Shown here: positions 9,901 to 17,438 of the stretch, in pieces
Position numbering within the stretch: the first letter of the stretch is position 1
Layout of the letters: every line of letters starts with the position of its first letter
Origin: Croceimicrobium sp965228705
GTDB taxonomy: Bacteria; Bacteroidota; Bacteroidia; Flavobacteriales; Schleiferiaceae
Reading direction: 5' to 3'
Assembly: GCF_965228705.1 (NCBI RefSeq)
Contig: NZ_OZ245832.1
Span: 868,001-932,000 of the forward strand
Length of the DNA: 64,000 nucleotides
Notes under the pieces: generated by a model
Databases searched by the model: none
What the model was told of the DNA's origin: nothing
The model's input: the letters and a program-made list of their open reading frames with translations, nothing else
Position numbers and translations under genes: made by a program

Positions 9901-10092
9901 TGAGGCCGAACCTGCATAGATGCGGTTATCATCCCGCGGATCAACCTTAATGGCGGTTATTCTACCACTCATCCCGGCCGGACCGATAGAACGGAAATTG
10001 AGATCACTTAAATATTTTTGAGGAATACTGTCTTGAGCAAAGCCCAGAAGGGAAAATAAGAGAAGAATTACAACGAGTAAAGGTCGTTTCAT
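6985..10092 (-). CDS. secreted Asp-box (BNR/VPS10-like) beta-propeller protein
   Basis: A large secreted protein of about 1035 residues. I choose the start at 10092, since MKRPLLVV begins a clear signal peptide ending at FAQ; an upstream ATG at 10128 would put twelve extra residues before it. At least nine Asp-box repeats of the pattern S-x-D-x-G-x-x-W are visible (SENGGTSW, SPDGGKSW, SIDGGKNW, TYDGGASW, SDDGGTKW, SEDGGKNW, SRDRGRSW, SKDQGQSW, SRDAGKSW), which predicts one or two sialidase- or sortilin-like propellers over the first two thirds. The last 300 residues are Lys/Glu-rich and helical. Family members are often called glycosyl hydrolases, but I see no catalytic site that proves it. 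Confidence 0.88.
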   Translation of the reverse strand: MKRPLLVVILLLFSLLGFAQDSIPQKYLSDLNFRSIGPAGMSGRITAIKVDPRDDNRIYAGSASGGLWRSENGGTSWSCIFNNEKVSSVGSIALDPQNPDVIWLGTGEGNPRNSNTGGAGIYRSPDGGKSWKLMGLEESRHIHRILVHPYEPNIIYVAAIGNPWADSKDRGVYKSIDGGKNWELILYNNERTGAAEMVMDPQNPDKLIVNMWEHRRNPWFFKSGGPGSGLYITYDGGASWNQKSEKDGLPKGELGRMGIAIAPSQPNRIYALIENKEKNALYRSDDGGTKWQKISVDPNIGNRPFYYAEIYVDPENENRVYSIWSVLSRSEDGGKNWEVIAPYDYIHPDHHAFYIHPQDPNYIINGNDGGLNISRDRGRSWRFVNNLPLAQFYHISYDMEMPYNVYGGMQDNGSWKGPAYVWRADGIRNDYWEELFFGDGFDVLPDPNNNRYVYAMSQEGFVGRVDVNTGYTQMIRPVHPEHIKLRYNWNAPIAQDPFDSTCIYFGAQFVFKSKDQGQSWEVISPDLTTNDTSKQHFDESGGLTYDVTGAENYTTLLCIEPGLSPGELWVSSDDGLLHLSRDAGKSWQELSAKMKALPEGAWIPQIVHSAHQKGAAFVVANDYRRGNEKPYLYYTDNYGKSFRNIGMDLPAYVLSVVQDPVDPNLLFAGTQRGLFFTWDMGLHWQKWTKDFPTVPVNDLKIHPREHDLIVGTFGRAAYILDPLEQLRESIALLRSNEDPKLQLYTVNDPWKHATKRADGSRFPADGVFKGENRNSGLEVFVYNGFEKEDSVKSKKLQLKLIDAQNELQRTWYLDPKEGLHKYRLGMQGKGLGFPDKNRKLNDTTEQAPIPLPCGNYRLELSYGGQKADQSFVYRLDPRLSDQISLEDLEASFHYRQKLDASLDSLHQASDWLKEAKMKIQISKELAELSLKADQAKAYQDSLKSLEKGLKELEEKIFGKVVDGYYDQPETLQSQYNAILMYFWSNWAEVPSQAQILEDKYRKSEQAFLEEWKAFKQNDWPKFESLRQQFNLNLKG

Positions 10093-10223
10093 AATAGCTT
10101 GATTGGTCATGTCCCCGAAAATAGTCATTAATCGGCAGGATGCAGAGCTACAATAAAACTCTGGCTTCCTACTTTGGTTCAGTACAAGCTTGAAAATGTT
10201 TAAACAATAGCTAAATTGGAGCT

Positions 10224-11261
10224 ATGAAATGGCGCTTTCTAAAATACCTGATGGCCTATTCCTTACCCTTGGCGGTTTTCTTGTCTATGCAAAGGGAAGG
10301 ACTGCTGGCTTATATGCCTTTGTTTTACGCTTTTTTAGTGGTTCCCTTATTGGAATTGTTCTTTGCACCGAATCCAACAAATCTGGATAAACAAAGGGAA
10401 GAGCTGATTAAGGAAGATCCCTGGTACGATCGTTTGCTTTACCTGATGGTGCCCATTCAGTTGGCCTTGCTGCTTTATTTTCTTTGGGACCTTAGTCATC
10501 ATACTTACGATAGTCTCACCTTTTGGGGACGAATAAGCGCCATGGGCCTATTGTGTGGGGTAATCGGAATTAATGTGGGCCATGAATTAGGTCATCGTCG
10601 CAAGAAATATGAGCAAGTATTGGCGAAAATCCTCTTGAGTACCAGCCTCTATGTACATTTCTTCACGGAGCATAATTACGGACATCATCGCAATGTGGCT
10701 ACATCGGAAGACCCCGCCACCGCTCGCTATAAGGAAAATCTCTATGCCTTTTGGCTACGCAGTATGGTATTTTCCTATCTGCATGCCTGGAAAATTCAAG
10801 CCCAATTATTGAAGTCCCGGAAAAAGTCATTTTGGTCTCCTTCAAATGAATTGCTGCTCTGGTCATTAATTCAGCTAATGGGCCTGGCTGCCATTTTCCT
10901 ATTCTTCGGACTGGAAAGTCTTTTGGCCTTTTTAGCGGCCGCCTTAATTGGAGCCTTATTGCTGGAAACCGTTAATTACATTGAGCATTACGGATTGAGT
11001 CGCCAAAAAGTAAGTGAACATCGCTATGAAAAGGCTGAGGTCGAGCACAGCTGGAATAGTGACCATATTATCGGTCGTTTGCTCTTATTCGAATTAAGTC
11101 GACATAGCGACCACCATGCCCATCCGCATCGTAAATACCAAATTCTACAGCATCACGACCAAAGTCCGCAATTGCCTACTGGATATCCGGGAATGATGCT
11201 CCTCAGCACCATTCCACCCTTATGGTTTAAAGTAATGAATGGGCGAATTAAAAGCGCTTAG
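10224..11261 (+). CDS. alkB: AlkB-type alkane 1-monooxygenase / membrane di-iron hydroxylase
   Basis: An integral inner-membrane di-iron hydroxylase of 345 residues. The His boxes of the fatty-acid-desaturase/AlkB superfamily are all present: HELGHRR, EHNYGHHR and SDHHAHPHRKY. The AlkB-specific NYIEHYGL segment (HYG motif) separates it from ordinary desaturases. Hydrophobic segments near the N terminus, around residues 70-90 and 210-245 fit the usual six-helix topology. It would hydroxylate a terminal methyl of a medium- or long-chain alkane or fatty acyl chain using an electron donor such as rubredoxin. No rubredoxin or rubredoxin reductase is adjacent. Its stop overlaps the convergent ABC-F gene by four bases. 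Confidence 0.9.
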   Translation: MKWRFLKYLMAYSLPLAVFLSMQREGLLAYMPLFYAFLVVPLLELFFAPNPTNLDKQREELIKEDPWYDRLLYLMVPIQLALLLYFLWDLSHHTYDSLTFWGRISAMGLLCGVIGINVGHELGHRRKKYEQVLAKILLSTSLYVHFFTEHNYGHHRNVATSEDPATARYKENLYAFWLRSMVFSYLHAWKIQAQLLKSRKKSFWSPSNELLLWSLIQLMGLAAIFLFFGLESLLAFLAAALIGALLLETVNYIEHYGLSRQKVSEHRYEKAEVEHSWNSDHIIGRLLLFELSRHSDHHAHPHRKYQILQHHDQSPQLPTGYPGMMLLSTIPPLWFKVMNGRIKSA

Positions 11262-12883
11262 GCCTTTACCGCACGCATTTCTTCGCGCTGTGCTTGAATT
11301 TTATCGCTGGCGATATAATCGTCATAATCCATCATCTTATCCATAATACCGCTTGGGAAAATCTCGATAATGCGATTCGCAACGGTTTCGGTAAAAGTAT
11401 GGTCATGTGAAGTAAAGAGAATAGTCCCTTTGTATTCTTGCAAAGAGTTGTTTAATGCCTGAATTGACTCCAGATCCAAGTGGTTCGTAGGTTCATCAAA
11501 GGTGAGGAAGTTGGCTTCTTGCAACATCATGCGCGACATTAAACAACGCATTTTCTCGCCTCCGGATAATACGCGAGCCGATTTCAATACCTCTTCGCCG
11601 GTAAACAACATCTTACCTAAGAAACCACGTACATACACCTCGTCTTTATTTTCAGAGTATTCACGTAACCAATCGATTAGGTTATCATCGGTATCAAAGA
11701 AATGCTGATGCTCGGTAGGCAAGTAAGCGGTAGTAATGGTTTGACCATAGCTGTATTCTCCGGTATCTGCCTTACGATCGCCATTAATGATATCAAAGAG
11801 GGCTGTGATGGCTAAGCTATTATCGCTAATCACCGCAATCTTATCACCACGGTTTACTTTGAAATCTACATTTTGGAAGAGCAAGGTGCCATCCTCCGCA
11901 TGAGAAGAAAGGTTGGATACTTCTAAAATCTGATCACCAGCTTCACGACCCTGATTAAAGATAATGGCCGGATAGCGACGACTGGACTGAGGCATGGCCT
12001 CCAGATTAATCTTATCCAGTAATTTCTTGCGGCTGGTAGCCTGACGAGATTTAGAGGCATTGGCGCTAAATCGCTGGATAAACTCCTGCAATTCTTTGCG
12101 TTTCTCTTCTGCTTTTTTGTTAGCAGAAGCACGTTGGCGAGCCGCTAATTGTGAACTCTGATACCAGAAGCTATAGTTACCGGTATAAAGAGAGATTTTC
12201 TTAAAGTCGATATCCGCGATATGTGTACAAACCGTATCCAAAAAGTGACGGTCATGCGATACAACAATTACCGTATTGCGGAAATTTAAAAGGAAGTCTT
12301 CTAACCAGGTAATGGTTTTCAAGTCCAGGTCGTTGGTTGGCTCATCGAGAATCAACACATCCGGATTACCAAATAAAGCCTGAGCCAAAAGCACTCTTAC
12401 CTTTTGTGATCCTTCTAAATCCTTCACCAGGGAATAGTGTAAAGATTCGGAAATACCCAAACCACTGAGTAGGGCAGCGGCATCGCTCTCGGCGTTCCAG
12501 CCGTCCATTTCCGCGAATTTCTCTTCCAATTCAGAGGCCTTAATACCATCCGCTTCCGAAAAATCAGGCTTGGCATATAAGGCATCTTTTTCCTTCATTA
12601 AATCATAAAGCTCGCGGTAACCCATTAATACGGTATCTAAAACCTGATGATCGTTAAAAGCAGCGTGGTCCTGCTTTAAAACAGCCATCCGTTTTCCGGG
12701 CTCCAGGTTTACCATACCACTATTGGGACTGATCTCGCCACTCAAGATCTTAAGGAAGGTAGATTTTCCGGCGCCATTAGCGCCAATCATACCGTAGCAG
12801 TTATCGCCTAAAAACTTGAGGTTAACTTCATCAAATAAAACGCGTTTCCCGAATTGGAGCGATACATTAGATACCGTAAGCAT
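11258..12883 (-). CDS. ABC-F family ATPase (YbiT/YkpA-like)
   Basis: A soluble, ribosome-associated ABC-F ATPase of 541 residues with two nucleotide-binding domains and no membrane segment. Domain 1 has Walker A GANGAGKST (residues 34-42), a degenerate signature LEGSQKVR and Walker B LILDEPTNDLD. Domain 2 has a good signature LSGGEK and Walker B FDEPTNHLD, but its Walker A position reads ISDNSLAITAL and lacks the GxxGxGKS pattern. This looks like the YkpA/YbiT subgroup. Family knowledge suggests a role in translation, tuning elongation or rescuing stalled ribosomes. The charged linker around residues 230-300 is the expected interdomain arm. Confidence 0.9.
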   Translation of the reverse strand: MLTVSNVSLQFGKRVLFDEVNLKFLGDNCYGMIGANGAGKSTFLKILSGEISPNSGMVNLEPGKRMAVLKQDHAAFNDHQVLDTVLMGYRELYDLMKEKDALYAKPDFSEADGIKASELEEKFAEMDGWNAESDAAALLSGLGISESLHYSLVKDLEGSQKVRVLLAQALFGNPDVLILDEPTNDLDLKTITWLEDFLLNFRNTVIVVSHDRHFLDTVCTHIADIDFKKISLYTGNYSFWYQSSQLAARQRASANKKAEEKRKELQEFIQRFSANASKSRQATSRKKLLDKINLEAMPQSSRRYPAIIFNQGREAGDQILEVSNLSSHAEDGTLLFQNVDFKVNRGDKIAVISDNSLAITALFDIINGDRKADTGEYSYGQTITTAYLPTEHQHFFDTDDNLIDWLREYSENKDEVYVRGFLGKMLFTGEEVLKSARVLSGGEKMRCLMSRMMLQEANFLTFDEPTNHLDLESIQALNNSLQEYKGTILFTSHDHTFTETVANRIIEIFPSGIMDKMMDYDDYIASDKIQAQREEMRAVKA

Positions 12884-13015
12884 AGCTTAATTTTTTGAGG
12901 CCGCAAATTTAGTGTTTTAAGAGGGGAGGGCTAGGCCAGATCAGAATTATTTAAATCTTTAGGACAGCAGGACCTTATTTGCGTAATTCGCGCCTCAGAT
13001 TTTCCGCACAAAACC

Positions 13016-13267
13016 GTGAATTCAAAAGAGATTAAATGTCCACATTGCCACTGGAAACCCGATCCCGGGCCGCATTGGCATTGCCTGGAATGTGGCAGTG
13101 ACCTTGATCATTTCGCCAATGTGGGGCGTTGTGATCATTGTGGTTACAGTCATGATAAAACTTATTGCCCGGAAGAATTAGGGGGCTGCGGGCAGAGTTC
13201 ACCGCATTTAGATTGGTACGGAAGCTTCGATCAGGATTTAGCGGAAATCGACATTTTCAATTCCTAA
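13016..13267 (+). CDS. small zinc-ribbon protein, 83 aa
   Basis: An 83-residue protein with a GTG start. It carries ten cysteines arranged as CPHC, CLEC, CDHC and CPEELGGC, consistent with two zinc ribbons, and many His residues. Part of it (CDHCGY then CP..CG) superficially resembles rubredoxin, but the spacing and extra cysteines do not fit. There is no signal peptide. Its stop overlaps the convergent AlbA_2 gene by four bases. Function is unknown; this type of small zinc protein is common in Bacteroidota. Confidence 0.7.
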   Translation: MNSKEIKCPHCHWKPDPGPHWHCLECGSDLDHFANVGRCDHCGYSHDKTYCPEELGGCGQSSPHLDWYGSFDQDLAEIDIFNS

Positions 13268-13959
13268 TCCTCTTCCTTTAAGCGAAAACGAATGCCTTTA
13301 TCGCTGGCATAAAAGTCCACTACCTCCCATTTAAGGAAAAGAGCCAGGATTTTTTCAGCTCTATACATGGGGATCTTAGCGATGCGACTGAATTTGCTCA
13401 CCGAGATTTCAGGATTTTCACTGAGATAATCAAAGAGCATTCTTTCGGCCGGACCATAGGCCACCAGGTTTTTTCTTTGAGTATCAGGATTGCGATCACT
13501 CATAAAGCGCAGTAATACTTTATTAGCCACGAAATTTTCGTCATCCTGGCGGATATAGGCTAAAGCTGGACCTTCCTTTTCCTTCACTTTATGCGGCCTT
13601 TCGGCGGAGGGGGCTACTTCAATTCGCAGAACTATTTTCCCGTCGATATCATACAATTTGTATTGAAAGGGAACCGGTGGATCGCAATAAACATCGGCGG
13701 CTCCTTCAATCATAAAGTATTCTTCCTCGGGATCAATGCCGGCGATTCGGCCATTGTCTTTTACACCGATAAGCAGCCTGCCGCCATCGGTATTTGCGAA
13801 AGCAGATAAAGTTCGGGCAATCTTTAAATTGCTGTCTATCCGAAACTTAAAGTCTTGTTCTTGATGTTCTCCTTCACGAATCAAAGCATAGAGTTCCTCC
13901 GGATCGCCTTCGGCCCGCTCCAGATTACGATGATCTGCTCCGGACTGAAAATCCATCAA
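13264..13959 (-). CDS. AlbA_2 (Schlafen-type) domain protein with winged helix
   Basis: A 231-residue cytoplasmic protein. Residues about 25-150 match the AlbA_2 / Schlafen core: EHQEQDFKF, then the helix ARTLSAFANTDGGRLLIGV and DNGRIAGI, which is the highly typical ExxxxEFK...AFANxxGGxLxxGV pattern. The last 70 residues look like a winged helix. It is likely a nucleic-acid-binding regulator or nuclease-like factor; prokaryotic members are often annotated as ATP-binding or putative transcriptional regulators without proof. The start overlaps the end of the PhzF-like gene by four bases, indicating one minus-strand operon. Confidence 0.82.
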   Translation of the reverse strand: MMDFQSGADHRNLERAEGDPEELYALIREGEHQEQDFKFRIDSNLKIARTLSAFANTDGGRLLIGVKDNGRIAGIDPEEEYFMIEGAADVYCDPPVPFQYKLYDIDGKIVLRIEVAPSAERPHKVKEKEGPALAYIRQDDENFVANKVLLRFMSDRNPDTQRKNLVAYGPAERMLFDYLSENPEISVSKFSRIAKIPMYRAEKILALFLKWEVVDFYASDKGIRFRLKEED

Positions 13960-14747
13960 GCCTTAGCTTTAGATTGCCCCTGCACCCAAATTTGCGCTTT
14001 ACCTTTTAGTAAAACCTGGTTCATGTGCATTTCGCAGTGAAAGCGGCCTCCACGTGGACTTAATTGCAAGGCTTCCATTTCATTCTTTAAAAGGCGTTCG
14101 CTCCAGAACGGGGTGAGGATAGCATGAGAAGAACCGGTGGCATGGTCTTCCAACTGTTGCACTTTAGGAACCAGAGTTCGGGAGACGAAATCAACTGAAT
14201 CGCCCGGCGCGGTTACAGTATAGCCGAAGGGCTCCAATTGAGCCAGGGCTTTAAAATTGGGTTTCATTTCACGTACTGCCTGCTCTGATTTAAGGAGCAC
14301 CACATCTTTATTGGAAGTGCTGAAATAATCGTGTACTTCCTGACCTAAGGCCGCTTCCAGTCCAGCAGGCATTTTCCCATGATCGATCACTTCAATCGGT
14401 TCTATCCACAGGAAATAATCCGAATCATCGAAGCCTATTTTCACAAAGCCATCGGCATAATGCAGCACTGCTTTTGTTTCACCTTTCACTTGATGTAAAT
14501 AGGCCGCCACGGCTAAAGAACCATGCCCACATAGTCCAATTTCTGAGTCGGGAGCAAACCACCAAACTTTATAATGACCGGGCTTAGTGGCTTGTAAATA
14601 GGTGGTGGCAGGCTGTTGCATTTCTTGAGCCATAGCCGCCATTTCTTCATGAGTCCAGCTTTCCGTGATTTCGATTACCGCAGCGGTATTGCCTTTATAG
14701 CCTTTCTCGCGATCGTGAAAAACGGTGCAGATGCAAAAATTATCCAT
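13956..14747 (-). CDS. PhzF-family epimerase/isomerase-like protein lacking the usual catalytic Glu
   Basis: A 263-residue protein of the PhzF / diaminopimelate-epimerase fold. Family marks are GNTAAVIE near the N terminus, the glycine loop GLCGHGSLA and DHATGSSHAILTPFW in the second half. In characterised PhzF the general acid/base Glu sits in a SETTFV-like segment; here the aligned segment reads PATTYL, so the Glu is replaced by Ala. The protein may therefore be inactive as an isomerase or use another residue. No phenazine genes are present, as is usual for the broad PhzF family. It leads an operon with the AlbA_2 gene. Confidence 0.85.
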   Translation of the reverse strand: MDNFCICTVFHDREKGYKGNTAAVIEITESWTHEEMAAMAQEMQQPATTYLQATKPGHYKVWWFAPDSEIGLCGHGSLAVAAYLHQVKGETKAVLHYADGFVKIGFDDSDYFLWIEPIEVIDHGKMPAGLEAALGQEVHDYFSTSNKDVVLLKSEQAVREMKPNFKALAQLEPFGYTVTAPGDSVDFVSRTLVPKVQQLEDHATGSSHAILTPFWSERLLKNEMEALQLSPRGGRFHCEMHMNQVLLKGKAQIWVQGQSKAKA

Positions 14748-14842
14748 GGTATTTTAAAAGGGCCTGAAGTCTTGCTATTTAGGTTTTAACCCTGCGTATT
14801 CAGGCAAATCAGAGTTCAGTGAATAGGCCTGGGCCTTTGATT

Positions 14843-16219
14843 TTAGGAGTCAGTTTTAGCTTTCGAATTGGAATCCGAATTAGGTTTCGGTCGGCGCTTA
14901 TTTAAACGACGTTTGGGTTTAGAAGCATTGGTCGGACGGGATCCATCCTCAGCTTTTGGACCGTTTCCATCCTTTTTAGGCTGAGGCTTACGCGATTTAT
15001 TGCCCCCTTTTTGCGGAGGTCTATTTCCCTTGCCACGTCCACGGTAATTACGTGGGCGACGTTCCGGTTCCTTCCATTCCGGGGCTTTCCCTAGGTCTTC
15101 TGGCGGACTAAGTTTTTCATAATCGCGTTCCACGAAAGTTTCAATGCGCTTGAATTTGTAAATCTCATCCGCACTAATAAAGGTAATGGCCATGCCCTTT
15201 GCTGCAGCCCTGGCGGTACGACCCACGCGATGCACATAATCTTCGGCATCATTGGGTACATCATAATTGATCACCAGGTCGATATCCTTAATATCAATAC
15301 CACGGCTCAATACATCGGTAGCTACTAAAATGCGCGTTTTACGGGCCTTGAATTGCAGGAGAATCTTTTCCCTTTCGCTCTGCTCGTAATCACTGGAAAT
15401 GCCCTCCACATTAAGCCCTTTGCGCTGTAAGGAAGCGACCAGCTTTTGAATTTTCTTCTTGGTAGAGCAGAAGATGATAATGCTTTTAAAGTCGGGATAC
15501 TGCGCAATAATATGACGAGCTAAGCCTTGCTTTTGCTCTTCATGGGCCATGTAGACCATTTGGGTAACCCCTTCGGCAGGCTTGGAAACGGCTAAATTCA
15601 CCTCGGCCGGATCTTGTAATATTTCCTTGGCCAATTTGCGAATCTTAGGCGCCATGGTGGCCGAGAACATCAGGCTTTGGCGTTGAGGCGGACATTCCTG
15701 AATAATCCGTTTAATATCATCGTAAAAGCCAATATCCAGCATTCGATCGGCCTCATCCAAAATGAGGTATTGCAATTGATCGAGCTTCACATATTCATTA
15801 CGGATATGGGCTAAAAGGCGGCCGGGGGTAGCAATAATAATATCCGTTCCTTCACTAAGGGCGCGACGTTCGGCTTCCCATTCGGGGCCCGTACCACCAC
15901 CATAAACAGCGTAGGAAGTAAGGTCCGAGAAATAAGCCAGGCCTTGAATCTGCTGTTCAATTTGAATCGCTAATTCACGCGTGGGGCAGAGTATCAGGCT
16001 GTCAATAACTCCTTTCTTTCGCTGATCCACCAGCTTATGAAGGACGGGCAAAACAAAAGCGGCCGTTTTTCCGGTACCAGTTTGCGCGCATCCGATAATA
16101 TCCTTGCCCTCCAATATTAGTGGAATGGCTTGCTCCTGAATGGGGGTTGCTTCCTCAAAGTTCATATAGGAAAGCGATTCCAAGAGGTCAGGATTTAAAT
16201 TAAAATCTGAAAATTTCAT
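14843..16219 (-). CDS. rhlE: DEAD-box ATP-dependent RNA helicase, RhlE-like
   Basis: A cytoplasmic RNA helicase of 458 residues. The motifs appear in order: a Q-motif region at the N terminus (ATPIQEQAI), motif I AQTGTGKT (residues 45-52), motif II DEAD, motif III SAT, then ARTRILVATDVLSRGIDI and motif VI HRVGRTAR. The last 90 residues are a highly basic tail rich in Arg, Lys, Pro and Asn, likely an RNA-binding extension. Such helicases assist ribosome assembly, mRNA decay and cold adaptation. A 7-bp hairpin sits about 13 bases upstream of the start codon and may affect translation. Confidence 0.93.
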   Translation of the reverse strand: MKFSDFNLNPDLLESLSYMNFEEATPIQEQAIPLILEGKDIIGCAQTGTGKTAAFVLPVLHKLVDQRKKGVIDSLILCPTRELAIQIEQQIQGLAYFSDLTSYAVYGGGTGPEWEAERRALSEGTDIIIATPGRLLAHIRNEYVKLDQLQYLILDEADRMLDIGFYDDIKRIIQECPPQRQSLMFSATMAPKIRKLAKEILQDPAEVNLAVSKPAEGVTQMVYMAHEEQKQGLARHIIAQYPDFKSIIIFCSTKKKIQKLVASLQRKGLNVEGISSDYEQSEREKILLQFKARKTRILVATDVLSRGIDIKDIDLVINYDVPNDAEDYVHRVGRTARAAAKGMAITFISADEIYKFKRIETFVERDYEKLSPPEDLGKAPEWKEPERRPRNYRGRGKGNRPPQKGGNKSRKPQPKKDGNGPKAEDGSRPTNASKPKRRLNKRRPKPNSDSNSKAKTDS

Positions 16220-16232
16220 AATTCGTTATATG

Positions 16233-16252
16233 CCTCGATTTCGGCATCGAGG
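16233..16252 (-). promoter_or_regulatory. hairpin in the 5' leader of the DEAD-box helicase gene
   Basis: A perfect 7-bp stem, CCTCGAT with ATCGAGG, closes a 6-base loop (GCCGAA on the minus strand). It lies just upstream of the helicase start at 16219 and has no T-run, so it is not a terminator for the gene. A regulatory role, for example temperature-sensitive translation, is only inference. Confidence 0.35.
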
Positions 16253-16407
16253 GCTAAGGTCTTAAATAATCAGCGTATTGCGATTGTGGGAATGGAAATT
16301 CATGAAAGGTAGATTGTTAACAAAGTTGAAGCCTGTCTGTTTAGGAAAATGTTTCGAGCTTAAGCTTCCAGCACTTAACTTAGCGGCAAAGCCAAATTCA
16401 ATTTTAG

Positions 16408-16905
16408 ATGCGTAAATATCTTCATTGGGCACTTTTGCCTTTATTTATGGCCTGTCAGAATACCGTTCAGGATAAAGGCCAGAAACTATCTTTTGCTATG
16501 ACTGGTGATATGCTTTTCGCTGGGGCTAATACACTTCAAGGGAAAGGCGAGATAAGCCTGCAAAATCTCGCGGAAAATATTGACTGTGAGGTAGAGGCTA
16601 TTAAATCCGTTAAAGTATCTGCTGTTAAAGTGGGCTTAACTCCAGCGCATCAAAAGATTACGGAAAGCGTTCTTTTACAAGTGCTGAGTGATAATGTGGA
16701 AATGGCCTCCATCGGCACCCTAAACCCGGTACCTGATAGTGGAGTGCTCGAACTAAATTTAGCTGAGGATGTTGATCTGAAACCTTATTTGCAGGATAAA
16801 GGCATGACCTGGGTATTGGATATCAATATCAGCGAAGACCACATGGATGTAATGCCTGCAAAAGGTGAAGTTCAATTACTAATCGATTACACTGACTCTA
16901 AATAA
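16408..16905 (+). CDS. hypothetical lipoprotein with YceI-like features
   Basis: A 165-residue predicted lipoprotein: the signal peptide ends in LFMAC, followed by a beta-rich domain of about 145 residues. The strand pattern, including alternating hydrophobic residues and the final VQLLIDYT, is reminiscent of a YceI-like or lipocalin-like barrel, but I do not recognise a firm family signature. It precedes a DUF2147 gene by seven bases on the same strand, so the two secreted proteins are probably co-transcribed. Confidence 0.7.
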   Translation: MRKYLHWALLPLFMACQNTVQDKGQKLSFAMTGDMLFAGANTLQGKGEISLQNLAENIDCEVEAIKSVKVSAVKVGLTPAHQKITESVLLQVLSDNVEMASIGTLNPVPDSGVLELNLAEDVDLKPYLQDKGMTWVLDINISEDHMDVMPAKGEVQLLIDYTDSK

Positions 16906-16912
16906 GAAACCT

Positions 16913-17365
16913 ATGAGAAACTTGATGTACAGCTTATTAATAAGTGTGTTTAGCATTGGATTAGCCAGTGCACAGGAAGATGGAGATCGCTTAATTGGCG
17001 TATGGCAACCCAGTGCGGGAAATGCTTATGTGAAGATTGAGAAAATTGGCAATAAGTACTACGGCCGAATTGTTTGGTTGAAAGAGCCCAATGATGAAAA
17101 CGGAAAACCAAAGACTGATGTGAATAATCCAGATGAGTCTTTGCGGAGTACACCCTTAAAAGGCTATCGAATGTTGAAGGACTTTGTTTGGGATGCCGAA
17201 GAAAAGATCTGGAAAGACGGGACTATTTACGATCCTAAAAATGGCACTACTTACAGCTGTAAGATCGAATTAACCGAAGAAAATAAAATTGAAGTTCGGG
17301 GTTTCGTGGGTACGGCTGTCTTCGGTCGAACCGATGTTTGGACCCGTTTGGTGAAAAAGAAATAA
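16913..17365 (+). CDS. DUF2147 domain secreted protein
   Basis: A 150-residue protein with a signal peptide (ending near ASA-QED) and a single DUF2147 domain. The family hallmarks are visible: the opening GVWQPSAGNAYVKIEK, YYGRIVWL, the middle GTIYDPKNGTTYSCKIEL and the closing GFVGTAVFGRTDVWTR. The domain is a small calycin-like beta-barrel of unknown ligand found in many Proteobacteria and Bacteroidota. It follows the lipoprotein gene by seven bases and ends at a strong terminator shared with the convergent gene. Confidence 0.88.
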   Translation: MRNLMYSLLISVFSIGLASAQEDGDRLIGVWQPSAGNAYVKIEKIGNKYYGRIVWLKEPNDENGKPKTDVNNPDESLRSTPLKGYRMLKDFVWDAEEKIWKDGTIYDPKNGTTYSCKIELTEENKIEVRGFVGTAVFGRTDVWTRLVKKK

Positions 17366-17386
17366 ACCCCTTATTCTTTGTATTAA

Positions 17387-17419
17387 AAAAGCGGCCTTAG
17401 ATATACTAAGGCCGCTTTT
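17387..17419. terminator. bidirectional Rho-independent terminator
   Basis: A 14-bp perfect stem (AAAAGCGGCCTTAG with its complement) with a 5-base loop; A-run on the left and T-run on the right allow it to stop both convergent transcripts. Confidence 0.92.
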
Positions 17420-17438
17420 TGCATTTATTTAAGAACAA

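Noticed and set aside
6985..10128. Several open frames of 60-136 codons on the plus strand opposite the large propeller gene
   Set aside because: They have no recognisable domains or start context, and the minus-strand gene has clear Asp-box repeats throughout, so they are antisense shadows.
13016..13267. Rubredoxin for the nearby AlkB-type enzyme
   Set aside because: The CDHCGY and CPEELGGCG segments look alike at first sight, but the protein has ten cysteines and the wrong spacing for a rubredoxin fold.
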